A stretch of DNA of 35,676 bases from a virus, in IMG/VR virus record IMGVR_UViG_3300033052_000009, positions 1-35,676 of that record; one strand, given 5' to 3'. Every line of letters begins with the position of its first letter. Position 1 is the stretch's first letter. The position numbers were made by a program, and so were the translations under genes. The notes under the pieces were generated by a model that did no database searches, was not told the DNA's origin, and saw only the letters and a list, made by a program, of their open reading frames with translations. Positions 23,291 to 29,600 of this stretch are shown here, piece after piece.

Positions 23291-23595
23291 TGCAGCAGTT
23301 CCGCGAACAGCGGGAGCCGGATCACGACAAGCGATTTGCCCCCGTCCTCGCGCATGACCATGAAGTCTGCGCCCTCAAGAGCTTGCTCGATCCACTCGGG
23401 AAGGTTCTTGCGGCGCTTAGCCTCACCGGACAGGGTGATTTTCGGATCGAAGCCCGCGGTGACGCGAATGTCGTTCTTGGCGAACACAGTAGCGCCAGAA
23501 AGCGGGACGCGCTTGGCGTCCAGCCCATAGGCTTTAAGGTCATTGACCAGCTCGCGCTCAAAGCGCGCACCTTTATCCCGAGACATCTTACCCAT
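23287..23595 (-). CDS. Holliday-junction-resolvase-like PDDEXK nuclease
   Basis: A 102-residue protein starting MGKMSRDKGARFERELVNDL. The opening KGARFERELVNDLKAYGLDA and RVPLSG resemble archaeal Hjc-type resolvases; the later GEAKRRKNLPEWIEQAL supplies the E.K part of a PD-(D/E)XK site (Asp in ITAGFDPKI is the likely partner). It overlaps the DnaA-like gene by eight bases. Probable role: recombination intermediate cleavage or phage DNA processing. Confidence 0.75.
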   Translation of the reverse strand: MGKMSRDKGARFERELVNDLKAYGLDAKRVPLSGATVFAKNDIRVTAGFDPKITLSGEAKRRKNLPEWIEQALEGADFMVMREDGGKSLVVIRLPLFAELLQ

Positions 23596-23848
23596 AGATT
23601 TCGAGCATCCTGAGACCATTGGAGACGGTGGAGTGGTCGCGGTTGAATGTGCGCCCGATCGATGCCAGCGAACCGCCACGTTCCCGCAGCTCCTTCATGG
23701 CTCGCCAGCGCGCGATGCAGACGGGTCGGACGCGAGAAGGGCCGATCAGGTCGGCGGCGCGAAAACCATGCTGACGCGCGACTTGTGCGACGACCTCAAG
23801 ACCGGTGCGAGCGACGTACGGCGGCGGGGTGTACCAGGCGGGGATCAT
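23588..23848 (-). CDS. DnaA domain IV-like DNA-binding protein
   Basis: An 86-residue protein starting MIPAWYTPPPYVARTG. Residues 38-83 match DnaA domain IV: RVRPVCIARWRAMKELRERG, then SLASIGRTFNRDHSTVSNGL. The RDHSTV motif corresponds to the DnaA signature (G)GRDHTTV, which reads the DnaA box. The ATPase and other DnaA domains are absent. It starts in an ATGA overlap with the GcrA-like gene. It could compete with host DnaA at its boxes or recruit proteins to the phage origin; both are inference. Confidence 0.82.
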   Translation of the reverse strand: MIPAWYTPPPYVARTGLEVVAQVARQHGFRAADLIGPSRVRPVCIARWRAMKELRERGGSLASIGRTFNRDHSTVSNGLRMLEIYG

Positions 23849-23991
23849 ACGCGCCCCCGATAGACAATGCCCGCGATAGAGTTGCGTGAGCGGTCGCCAA
23901 GCTTGCGGGATATCTGGGTGAACGTCAGCCCGCGCGCGCGCATGGCGCGAACGGCGTCAAGCTCGTCGTCGGTCCATCGCCTCATCGCCAT
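23845..23991 (-). CDS. GcrA-like small helix-turn-helix protein
   Basis: A 48-residue protein, MAMRRWTDDELDAVRAMRAR then GLTFTQISRKLGDRSRNSIA and GIVYRGRV. It matches the GcrA N-terminal DNA-binding domain in order: W-T-D-E, a helix, G-L-(x)-Q-I-(x)-L-G, and R-N-(S)-I-(x)-G. Full GcrA is about 170 residues with a sigma-70-binding C-terminal part, which is missing here. GcrA recognises methylated GANTC sites. Start chosen at 23991, overlapping the previous stop by ten bases; a longer reading to 24030 is less likely. Confidence 0.75.
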   Translation of the reverse strand: MAMRRWTDDELDAVRAMRARGLTFTQISRKLGDRSRNSIAGIVYRGRV

Positions 23992-24299
23992 CCCAGCGAC
24001 CTCCGATAGAAGTCGGGATGCACGCCGCACTCTTTCGAGCGGGCCGCAATGAAGGCGTCGATCCTCTTTGCCAGCGTGCCGGTATCGACCAGAGCGCAGT
24101 CGGGAGAGTATAGGCCAGCGTCAGCGTCCTTTGCCGTGCCGATCCGACGCGATCCCTTCTTGCGGTCACGCTCGATCCGGCTAATGTCACGCTCGTTGAT
24201 GTTCGGGCAGATGGTTGCCTGCGCCCATTGCAGCACCTTGTCGGGGGCCATGTAGGATAGCGCCTTGCGGATGCGCCAGTCGTCGCCGGTCGGGATCAT
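23982..24299 (-). CDS. Hypothetical early protein
   Basis: A 105-residue protein starting MIPTGDDWRIRKALSYMAPD in an ATGA overlap with the methyltransferase gene. It contains ATICPNINERDISRIERDRKK, which has the look of a short helix-turn-helix, then LAKRIDAFIAARSKECGVHP. It may be a further DNA-binding protein. Not recognised. Confidence 0.6.
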   Translation of the reverse strand: MIPTGDDWRIRKALSYMAPDKVLQWAQATICPNINERDISRIERDRKKGSRRIGTAKDADAGLYSPDCALVDTGTLAKRIDAFIAARSKECGVHPDFYRRSLGWR

Positions 24300-25036
24300 G
24301 CCGCCTCTCCGTCCAAAAAGAGGTCTTTCTGACGCTGAGCGTCCTCGATGCGCTTGCAGGCGATGTCGAAGTATTTGGCCTCGCGTTCGATGCCGATGAA
24401 ATCGCGGGCCATCTGGACCGCCGCAACGCCAGTGGTGCCACTACCCATGAAAGGGTCCAGCACGGACTCGCCTTCGGCCGTGAAGTCGCCGATGATTTCA
24501 GCCATAAGGCGGCGCGGCTTCTCGGTCGGGTGGACGCCGTGCCGCTCTGGGCCATTCACAAGGTGGGTGTAAACGCCGCGCTTGCCCCCAGCATTCCAGC
24601 GGGCGTGGCTTGCACCAGCCCAAGCGGCGACGAAGTTCTCCGCGCCAGCGCCGGGGCCTTGCCCATTTAGCTGCGGCATGGAATCCGGTTTCACCCAAAC
24701 GCAGGCGCGCTTATATTTCATGGGGCTGGCGTTGATAGCTTGCGCCCAAGGCCACACTCCCTCTGGGGTGCAAAAGGCTAGAAACCAGCCATCGCACTGG
24801 TCGCCCATCGCCACCACCCGCTCGCGGATTGCATCGATCGAGTCGAAGTCGACCGCAGGACTCGCAGGGCGCCCGTCATTTCGGCGAGCCGTGTTCTTTC
24901 CGTCCAGTGCCTTGTGCGTGATAGCCTCATATGGCGGGTCAGTGATGAGATGCGCAAACCGGCCAAGCGTCGGCACGATTTCGAGCGCATCCCCGCAATA
25001 CAGGGTGGCGCGGCCTATGGTGACGGGCTGGGTCAT
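24296..25036 (-). CDS. DNA methyltransferase (N6-adenine or N4-cytosine), orphan
   Basis: A 246-residue protein starting MTQPVTIGRATLYCGDALEI. Motif IV DPPY is at 33-36 and motif I DPFMGSGTTG at 194-203, so the order is IV then I (beta group, as in CcrM). HPTEKP (about 172-177) is the usual P-loop-adjacent motif X-side marker of N6/N4 enzymes. The CcrM C-terminal non-catalytic domain is lacking, so the target sequence cannot be read. No restriction gene is next to it. Probable roles: protection from host restriction, or marking of DNA for regulators encoded in the same operon. Confidence 0.93.
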   Translation of the reverse strand: MTQPVTIGRATLYCGDALEIVPTLGRFAHLITDPPYEAITHKALDGKNTARRNDGRPASPAVDFDSIDAIRERVVAMGDQCDGWFLAFCTPEGVWPWAQAINASPMKYKRACVWVKPDSMPQLNGQGPGAGAENFVAAWAGASHARWNAGGKRGVYTHLVNGPERHGVHPTEKPRRLMAEIIGDFTAEGESVLDPFMGSGTTGVAAVQMARDFIGIEREAKYFDIACKRIEDAQRQKDLFLDGEAA

Positions 25037-25173
25037 GTTCTCAACGCCTCCGGTATCTCCCTGCCCATGTCGCGGCAGATTTGACGGGCCTTTTCGACGG
25101 GGTCGGGCGTGGGGCGCTTGGTGTAGCGGACGTGCTCGACGACTACGGGCTTGCGCTTGAAGGGCCAAATCAC
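25033..25173 (-). CDS. 46-residue hypothetical protein
   Basis: The GTG at 25173 is chosen: GGGAGG lies about eight bases upstream and it overlaps the previous stop (GTGA). Product begins VIWPFKRKPVVVEHVRYTKR, basic, and ends REIPEALRT in an ATGA overlap with the methyltransferase. Not recognised. Confidence 0.6.
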   Translation of the reverse strand: MIWPFKRKPVVVEHVRYTKRPTPDPVEKARQICRDMGREIPEALRT

Positions 25174-25388
25174 TGTTTGACCTCCCAATATCCGGGCTTT
25201 ACAACTTTCCGGTTCCACCAAGGCCCAACCGTCGCGGTGGGCACCCAGCGCACGGTGCGGATTTTCATGTCGTCTCGCGAAACGCCGCAGTCAGGGCAGC
25301 AATCGACATCAACGAAGAACGTCTTGCCTCGCCACGCATGAAATGCTCGTCCGCACCCGCATAGCGCGCGCTTTTCCCAGCCGCTCAT
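25170..25388 (-). CDS. Small zinc-ribbon protein
   Basis: A 72-residue protein starting MSGWEKRALCGCGRAFHAWR. CGCG (about 10-13) and CCPDC (about 30-34) form a likely four-Cys zinc site. It overlaps both neighbours by four bases. The aromatic, basic C-terminus (WVPTATVGPWWNRKV) may bind nucleic acid. Function unknown. Confidence 0.65.
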   Translation of the reverse strand: MSGWEKRALCGCGRAFHAWRGKTFFVDVDCCPDCGVSRDDMKIRTVRWVPTATVGPWWNRKVVKPGYWEVKQ

Positions 25389-25681
25389 GCGTCACCACGG
25401 AGAATGCGGGCCATCTTCTTTCCGACGTGCGCGGAGTTTTCAGTGACGCAAGCCAGAGCACGGTCGATGCGGTCGTTCTTGTCTGCTAGAGCATCGACGC
25501 AGCGGGTGTGGGCGGCGTGAAGGTCGCGCGATTGCTCTATGGCGGCAGATGCATCGACTAACGGCTTGTTTCGCTCGTTTAGCGCGTCCGCCACCTTCGC
25601 CACCGTGAGCCACGACATGCCAAGGGCTCCGACGATACCGCCCCCTATGGCGGATACGGTGATGAGGATAAGGTCGTTCAT
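25385..25681 (-). CDS. Membrane-anchored coiled-coil protein
   Basis: A 98-residue protein: MNDLILITVSAIGGGIVGAL begins with a transmembrane helix (about 4-24), followed by a helical, charged region (ADALNERNKPLVDASAAIEQ...). ATGA overlap with the gene upstream. The shape recalls small phage membrane proteins such as exclusion or lysis accessory factors, but its early-operon place does not favour lysis. Confidence 0.6.
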   Translation of the reverse strand: MNDLILITVSAIGGGIVGALGMSWLTVAKVADALNERNKPLVDASAAIEQSRDLHAAHTRCVDALADKNDRIDRALACVTENSAHVGKKMARILRGDA

Positions 25682-26142
25682 GCTGCAATCTCCACGATGA
25701 GCGCCGCAAGCTCGCGTTGAAGGTCGCGAAGGTCGGGCAGATAGCCGAGCCGTTCGGTATGCACCTCGGCAACGCCACCGGGCGACGTGGGGGCGCGGGC
25801 TTCTGCGATCTTGAGGTTAACGCGAGCTATCAGGGGCAGGATGTCGCCGTCACGGCCGTGCAGCGGAACGATGTGACTGCCGAAACGCTCAGCGATCGGA
25901 TTCAGAACATGCCCGCCAAAGACCAGCCCAAGGCGGTCTCGGTAAATGCTCGACAAGTCAGCTTTCTTGTTCGCCGCGTTGCTGATTGTACCGAGTGAAA
26001 CGTCAATTGCCTCGGCCATCTCGGCCAGCGTAACGCCGTACTCCTGCTGGATATTCAGGATGACGCGGGCGACAGCGGCACGGGTGCGCGTTGTTTCCTC
26101 GACGCTGTTAACGCGCAATACGTTGAACGGCTTAGTCGCCAT
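25678..26142 (-). CDS. XRE-type helix-turn-helix regulator
   Basis: A 154-residue protein starting MATKPFNVLRVNSVEETTRT; GGAGGT five to seven bases before ATG 26142 fixes the start. Residues about 28-75 form an XRE-like HTH: QEYGVTLAEMAEAIDVSLGT then ISNAANKKADLSS. The rest (PLIARVNLKIAEARA, LQRELAALIVEIAA) is helical. It overlaps the previous gene by eleven bases. It may control early or lysogeny genes. Different in family from the CI-type repressor. Confidence 0.7.
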   Translation of the reverse strand: MATKPFNVLRVNSVEETTRTRAAVARVILNIQQEYGVTLAEMAEAIDVSLGTISNAANKKADLSSIYRDRLGLVFGGHVLNPIAERFGSHIVPLHGRDGDILPLIARVNLKIAEARAPTSPGGVAEVHTERLGYLPDLRDLQRELAALIVEIAA

Positions 26143-26404
26143 AACGACCTCCATGGAAGGGACGAACAGGGATGAACTGGAAGAGGTCGACACGACCGTC
26201 GATCTCGGTTTCGATGAGGATGCGCGCGCTCGGCTTGTTGGCGAGATCGTCGCGGAGATTGTCTCGGGCCTCGGCGTCGATACGGCGATGATGCCCGGGA
26301 ACTATGTTACCTTCGGGAGAGACGGCCGTGGACGTGGCAATCTCCCCCGAAGGATGCGCGCGAGGATAGCGACCAGCGCGCGGGTTGGTTTTGCGGACGA
26401 TCAT
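26132..26404 (-). CDS. 90-residue hypothetical protein
   Basis: Starts MIVRKTNPRAGRYPRAHPSG, ends DLFQFIPVRPFHGGRYGD. ATGA overlap with the winged-helix gene. Basic N-terminal part, mixed C-terminal part (RILIETEIDGRVDLF). Not recognised. Confidence 0.55.
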   Translation of the reverse strand: MIVRKTNPRAGRYPRAHPSGEIATSTAVSPEGNIVPGHHRRIDAEARDNLRDDLANKPSARILIETEIDGRVDLFQFIPVRPFHGGRYGD

Positions 26405-26841
26405 GCGGGGACGCTTTCTTCGGCCAGCATCAGCCCCGACCCTCGCAAGGTGAGCAGTGCCACGGGAGTTCCCGCCAGTTTGGAGCGCACCCTAGCCACC
26501 AACACCCGCAGCGAGTTGCTGTCTGCTTCCGAGCCGATGCGCTCCATTAGGACGTCGCGGCTCACAAGCGATCCGCGCGAGGCAGCCAAGGTGTGCAAAA
26601 TCGTCAACTCTGCGGGCGTGAAATGAACACGCGTCCCCTCGAACGACGCGCTTCGGTTTCGAGGATCGATGCGCCAGCCGCCGATCTCAACAACCGGATC
26701 AGGCGTCAGGTTCGCGCCGCAGTTGTGACAGAAGTGCCCCCCACGAGGTTGACCGCCCCCCTTCACGATCAGGCTGCCGTGGATTGGCGGGTGGGATGCG
26801 ATTGCATCCAATTGCGGACCTTTGCCTCGGTTTCTGGCCAC
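26401..26841 (-). CDS. OmpR-type winged-helix protein without receiver
   Basis: Up to 146 residues from GTG 26841, or 122 from GTG 26766, which stands two bases after the Cro-like stop. After an N-terminal segment with HFCHNCGANL, residues about 53-140 are an OmpR/PhoB winged helix: GGWRIDPRNRSASFEGTRVH, then FTPAELTILHTLAAS, RDVLMERIG and SLRVLVARVRSKL. There is no phosphorylation receiver. The arrangement resembles the DNA-binding half of CtrA-like regulators, though this fold is widespread. Likely a transcription regulator of the phage or host. Confidence 0.75.
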   Translation of the reverse strand: MARNRGKGPQLDAIASHPPIHGSLIVKGGGQPRGGHFCHNCGANLTPDPVVEIGGWRIDPRNRSASFEGTRVHFTPAELTILHTLAASRGSLVSRDVLMERIGSEADSNSLRVLVARVRSKLAGTPVALLTLRGSGLMLAEESVPA

Positions 26842-26981
26842 AATCGCCTAGGCCTCTTGCCGCCCTCTCCCTTAAGCTGCGGGACGAGATTCTTGTCATT
26901 CAGCGCCAAAACGCCAAACTGACTTTCGCTAAGCTCATGTTCTGCGATAAAGGCCGCAATGTCGGTGAGAAGGTCTGTCAT
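26769..26981 (-). CDS. Cro-like small DNA-binding protein
   Basis: A 70-residue protein starting MTDLLTDIAAFIAEHELSES. It has the look of a single HTH: SQFGVLALNDKNLVPQLKGE, then PRRLWPETEAKVRNWM. It is the first gene of the leftward operon, 15 bases from the operator GGGGGAAATATCCCCC, facing away from the repressor. That is the position of a Cro or anti-repressor. Sequence family is not certain. Confidence 0.65.
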   Translation of the reverse strand: MTDLLTDIAAFIAEHELSESQFGVLALNDKNLVPQLKGEGGKRPRRLWPETEAKVRNWMQSHPTRQSTAA

Positions 26982-26995
26982 AGCAACGACCTTAT

Positions 26996-27080
26996 GGGGG
27001 AAATATCCCCCGTCGTCAATATGTGTTGGGGGATATTTCGTGAGTCGCATGGCCCCGAGCGGGCATGCGATATATCCCCC
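26996..27080. promoter_or_regulatory. Divergent control region: leftward early promoter, repressor promoter, three operators
   Basis: Operator copies: GGGGGAAATATCCCCC at 26996-27011; a half-degenerate GGGGGATATTTCG from 27028; and GCGATATATCCCCC at 27067-27080. On the minus strand TTGACG (27019-27014) with 17 bases to CCATAA could be the leftward promoter; the first operator fills the spacer. The third copy ends directly at the repressor ATG (27081). A GAGTC (GANTC) lies at 27042-27046. Confidence 0.75.
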
Positions 27081-27695
27081 ATGCGAGATATTCAGGCTAT
27101 CCGTGACGCCATTGAGCGTGAAATGAAGGAAAAGGGCTTTAGCAGGCGAAGTCTTTCCAGCGCAGCAGGCATGTCCGAAAGCGCCGTGCGCGACTTGCTC
27201 ACCCGAACTGATAACCCCGGCATAGGCACCTTGCGCAAAATTGCTGAAGCCCTGACAATGCCGGTTGATGAGCTGACCGGCACAGCCCTAATGGTCCCTG
27301 TGCTGGGAAAAATCGGAGCGGGAGGGCAAGTTTTGTTTTCCGTCGATCCCGATATTGAACTACACGATCTAGATGAGATGCCTTACGTTCCGAGGCCTCC
27401 ATTGACTCGCGGACGCCTGATGGCGCTGGAAGTCGTGGGCGCTTCAATGTTGCCTAAGTATGAGGACGGAGACGTGGTTTACGTCCGTCGCGATCACGAC
27501 GGCATATTGCCCACTTACCTTAATCGGTATTGCGCAGTGCGAACATCGGACGGGGGAACCTTCCTTAAAATCCTCGCCCCTGGTAGCCAGTCCGGACGCT
27601 ACACTCTGCGATCGCTTAATGCGCCCGATATGGAGAATGTTGAGGTTGTGTGGGCTGCGCCGGTGAGTTTCGTAAGGCCAAGAGACGCGGATTAG
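27081..27695 (+). CDS. Self-cleaving CI/LexA-type phage repressor (S24 peptidase)
   Basis: A 204-residue protein, MRDIQAIRDAIEREMKEKGF onward. Residues 5-65 are an HTH_3 domain (SRRSLSSAAGMSESAVRDLL and TLRKIAEALTM). Cleavage site GAGG at 79-82 (Ala80-Gly81), nucleophile Ser122 in VVGASMLPKYEDGD, general base Lys163 in FLKIL. Length is normal for CI-like proteins. ATG 27081 directly follows an operator and has no ribosome binding site; translation of a leaderless mRNA is possible. It should hold the lysogenic state and be inactivated after RecA activation. Confidence 0.92.
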   Translation: MRDIQAIRDAIEREMKEKGFSRRSLSSAAGMSESAVRDLLTRTDNPGIGTLRKIAEALTMPVDELTGTALMVPVLGKIGAGGQVLFSVDPDIELHDLDEMPYVPRPPLTRGRLMALEVVGASMLPKYEDGDVVYVRRDHDGILPTYLNRYCAVRTSDGGTFLKILAPGSQSGRYTLRSLNAPDMENVEVVWAAPVSFVRPRDAD

Positions 27696-27703
27696 GGGGG
27701 CAT

Positions 27704-28309
27704 ATGAGGTGGATTGCGTTAGGGGCGGCGGTTGCTGCGCTGGTTGTTTCTCCCGCCACCTTATCGGCGCCCAGAGCAGCCAAGGACGAGGTAACCAAAA
27801 TCAGTGAAGAGGCAGGATGGGGCCTTTGGCTGGATCATACAACAGATGATGGTTGTTACATCGCAAAGGCCACCCCGGCGATGACCTTGCGCATTCAACA
27901 CGATCCGACCACATCCAAGATTTTCGTGATGATCTTTAACTACCGGTGGAAATCGTTAGAAGAGGACAAGCGATACCCCCTCACCTTCACGTTCGATAAA
28001 AACCCGGCTTGGGACGTCAGCGCAACGGCGCTCAACATTGGCGGCGCGCCGGGGCTAATGTTTACCGTGGCCGATACTGAATTCATCGACGAGGTATCAT
28101 CCTCCCACTTCGTGACCTTCGTAACCGGCGAGAAGCTGGTGGGATCATTTGATCTCAGCGGCTCCTCTCGAGCATTGACCCGCCTTGGGACATGCATGAG
28201 CGAAATGGACAAGGCAAAAGATCCATTCTCAAGCGGTAGCACGAAAATCCCGCCGCCAGTCGTCATCCCAGTGAAGCCACAGCCCAAGGATGATCCCTTT
28301 GGGACATAA
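27704..28309 (+). CDS. Secreted protein downstream of the repressor
   Basis: A 201-residue protein starting MRWIALGAAVAALVVSPATL with a signal peptide ending near SAPRA. ATG 27704 follows the repressor stop by eight bases, with GGGGGG before it. The mature part has a lone pair of Cys (GCYIAKATP and LGTCMSEM), suggesting a disulfide, beta segments (TLRIQHDPTTSKIFVMIFNY) and a Pro-rich end. Cotranscription with the repressor suggests expression in the lysogen: an immunity or surface-changing moron. Function unknown. Confidence 0.75.
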   Translation: MRWIALGAAVAALVVSPATLSAPRAAKDEVTKISEEAGWGLWLDHTTDDGCYIAKATPAMTLRIQHDPTTSKIFVMIFNYRWKSLEEDKRYPLTFTFDKNPAWDVSATALNIGGAPGLMFTVADTEFIDEVSSSHFVTFVTGEKLVGSFDLSGSSRALTRLGTCMSEMDKAKDPFSSGSTKIPPPVVIPVKPQPKDDPFGT

Positions 28310-28343
28310 AATAGTGGCGCTAAAACAGTGACATGTAGTCTTA

Positions 28344-28396
28344 TTGGGGGAAATATCCCCAAATGATTTGACAAAGGGGGAAATCTCCCCCACAAC
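28344..28396 (+). promoter_or_regulatory. Rightward early promoter with two repressor operators
   Basis: Operators TTGGGGGAAATATCCCCAA (28344-28362) and GGGGGAAATCTCCCCC (28376-28391). A perfect -35 TTGACA lies between them at 28368-28373, with 17 bases to CACAAC (28391-28396) as a weak -10; the second operator fills the spacer exactly as in the leftward promoter. This strongly suggests repression by the CI-type protein. Confidence 0.8.
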
Positions 28397-28422
28397 TGCT
28401 TCACCAACCAGTGAGGCAGACC

Positions 28423-28779
28423 ATGACCAGCACCGAAATTCAGAGTGGCATCCCTAGCGCAGCAGAGTTCTGCGAAGCTATCGAAGGCCTCCTCCATAAG
28501 CTTCGCTTTCCCGAGCAGGTGCCGAGCGTAGACCGCGCCCACGCCATCAATAGAGCTATCGACCTGCTGGAGCGGGTGGAAGCCGCTGGAGACACGCCCA
28601 GCACTTACAAGATTTTCACTGACGGGATGGAGGCCGCCGCCCAAATTTGCGGCACGCTCGCCGAGACGACCTATGACGACAGCGACGGTTTCGCTGCAGC
28701 TACAGGCTGCGAGGCTGCCATCATGTCGGTGGTTCGCCAACAGCGTGCGGAGCAGCGTCGTATCGGCGGTCCAGCATGA
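28423..28779 (+). CDS. First gene of the rightward early operon, hypothetical
   Basis: A 118-residue acidic, helical protein, MTSTEIQSGIPSAAEFCEAI onward (a GTG at 28411 is also open). Segments INRAIDLLERVEAAGD and GFAAATGCEAAIMSVVRQQ are helical. It begins about 27 bases after the early promoter. Not recognised; might be an early regulator or antihost protein. Confidence 0.6.
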   Translation: MTSTEIQSGIPSAAEFCEAIEGLLHKLRFPEQVPSVDRAHAINRAIDLLERVEAAGDTPSTYKIFTDGMEAAAQICGTLAETTYDDSDGFAAATGCEAAIMSVVRQQRAEQRRIGGPA

Positions 28780-29045
28780 ACGCCCCTGCCCGCATCGCCG
28801 CCGCCCAGCTCGCCGCAGAGATCGGCAAGCCGCAGAACGCATCGCTTATCGAGCGCCAGCTTGTTCAGGACGGTCGCCTGTCGCGCATCCTCTCGGGCTA
28901 TCCGCTCTATAGCCGCCCGCGTTCCGATGATCCGTGCCCCTGCTGCGAAGGTCGCGGCACCGTCCCCCCTGCTGGCAATCGCCCTTACTTCGACCGTGAG
29001 GAAGTCCTCTGTGTCGAGTGCGATGGGACGGGGGAAAGCGCATGA
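28776..29045 (+). CDS. Zinc-ribbon protein with DnaJ-type motifs
   Basis: An 89-residue protein starting MNAPARIAAAQLAAEIGKPQ. CPCCEGRGT (about 53-61) and CVECDGTG (about 78-85) are two CxxCxGxG zinc knuckles. ATGA overlaps on both sides. Same class as the protein at 20612 but unlike it in sequence elsewhere. Confidence 0.7.
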   Translation: MNAPARIAAAQLAAEIGKPQNASLIERQLVQDGRLSRILSGYPLYSRPRSDDPCPCCEGRGTVPPAGNRPYFDREEVLCVECDGTGESA

Positions 29046-29422
29046 GCCGCGAATATCCTCGCGAGTGGTTCAAGGCCTCCAAATGGGGAGACGAGCCCTA
29101 CGCCAAGACCTTCGACCGCGAGACCGAGCATCGCTTGTTCTGGAATGATGGCCGACGTCAGCTCGCCCAGAGCAAGGCCACCAACTATTATCGCTGGTAC
29201 CCGACGCGCGAAGAAGCGCAAGCCGTTATCGACGAGCGCAAAGCCAACGAGGCCGAGCGCATCCGCATGAACCGCATTCGTGAGGCCGCGCCTGAATTGC
29301 TGGCCGCAGCCGAACGGGCGCTCAACTTCATCACCAACACCGAAGGCGAGATGGGCGAGGCGCTTGAGAGCGGTGACATGCTTCGCGCTGCCATCGCCAA
29401 GGCTCGCGGAGAGGCCGCATGA
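29042..29422 (+). CDS. Hypothetical early protein
   Basis: A 126-residue protein starting MSREYPREWFKASKWGDEPY. The C-terminal part (REAAPELLAAAERALNFITN, then LESGDMLRAAIAKARGEAA) is a helical ending often seen in small phage proteins. The ATG overlaps the previous stop, so it is preferred to an earlier start at 29018. Confidence 0.6.
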   Translation: MSREYPREWFKASKWGDEPYAKTFDRETEHRLFWNDGRRQLAQSKATNYYRWYPTREEAQAVIDERKANEAERIRMNRIREAAPELLAAAERALNFITNTEGEMGEALESGDMLRAAIAKARGEAA

Positions 29423-29598
29423 TCCCCTCGCTTTCACCCATCGCCACCCGCTGCACCCCTGTCGATAGCGACCTCATCCGCACCATGACGGAAGCGGAAT
29501 GGCGGGCGTTTGTCGCTGGGAAATATCCCGACTTCGATGGGGACGCGGACGACTTCACCAGCGGGCCGCCCCATCCCGCCCTTGCACCGGAGAGCTAA
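29419..29598 (+). CDS. 59-residue hypothetical protein
   Basis: MIPSLSPIATRCTPVDSDLI onward, ending PHPALAPES. ATGA overlap with the gene before. Acidic centre (FDGDADDFTSG). Not recognised. Confidence 0.5.
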   Translation: MIPSLSPIATRCTPVDSDLIRTMTEAEWRAFVAGKYPDFDGDADDFTSGPPHPALAPES

Positions 29599-29600
29599 CA

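Noticed and set aside
27940-28842. Minus-strand frame of 300 codons opposite the secreted protein
   Set aside because: It runs across the early promoter and operators, and composition is shadow-like; the plus strand has a signal peptide gene.
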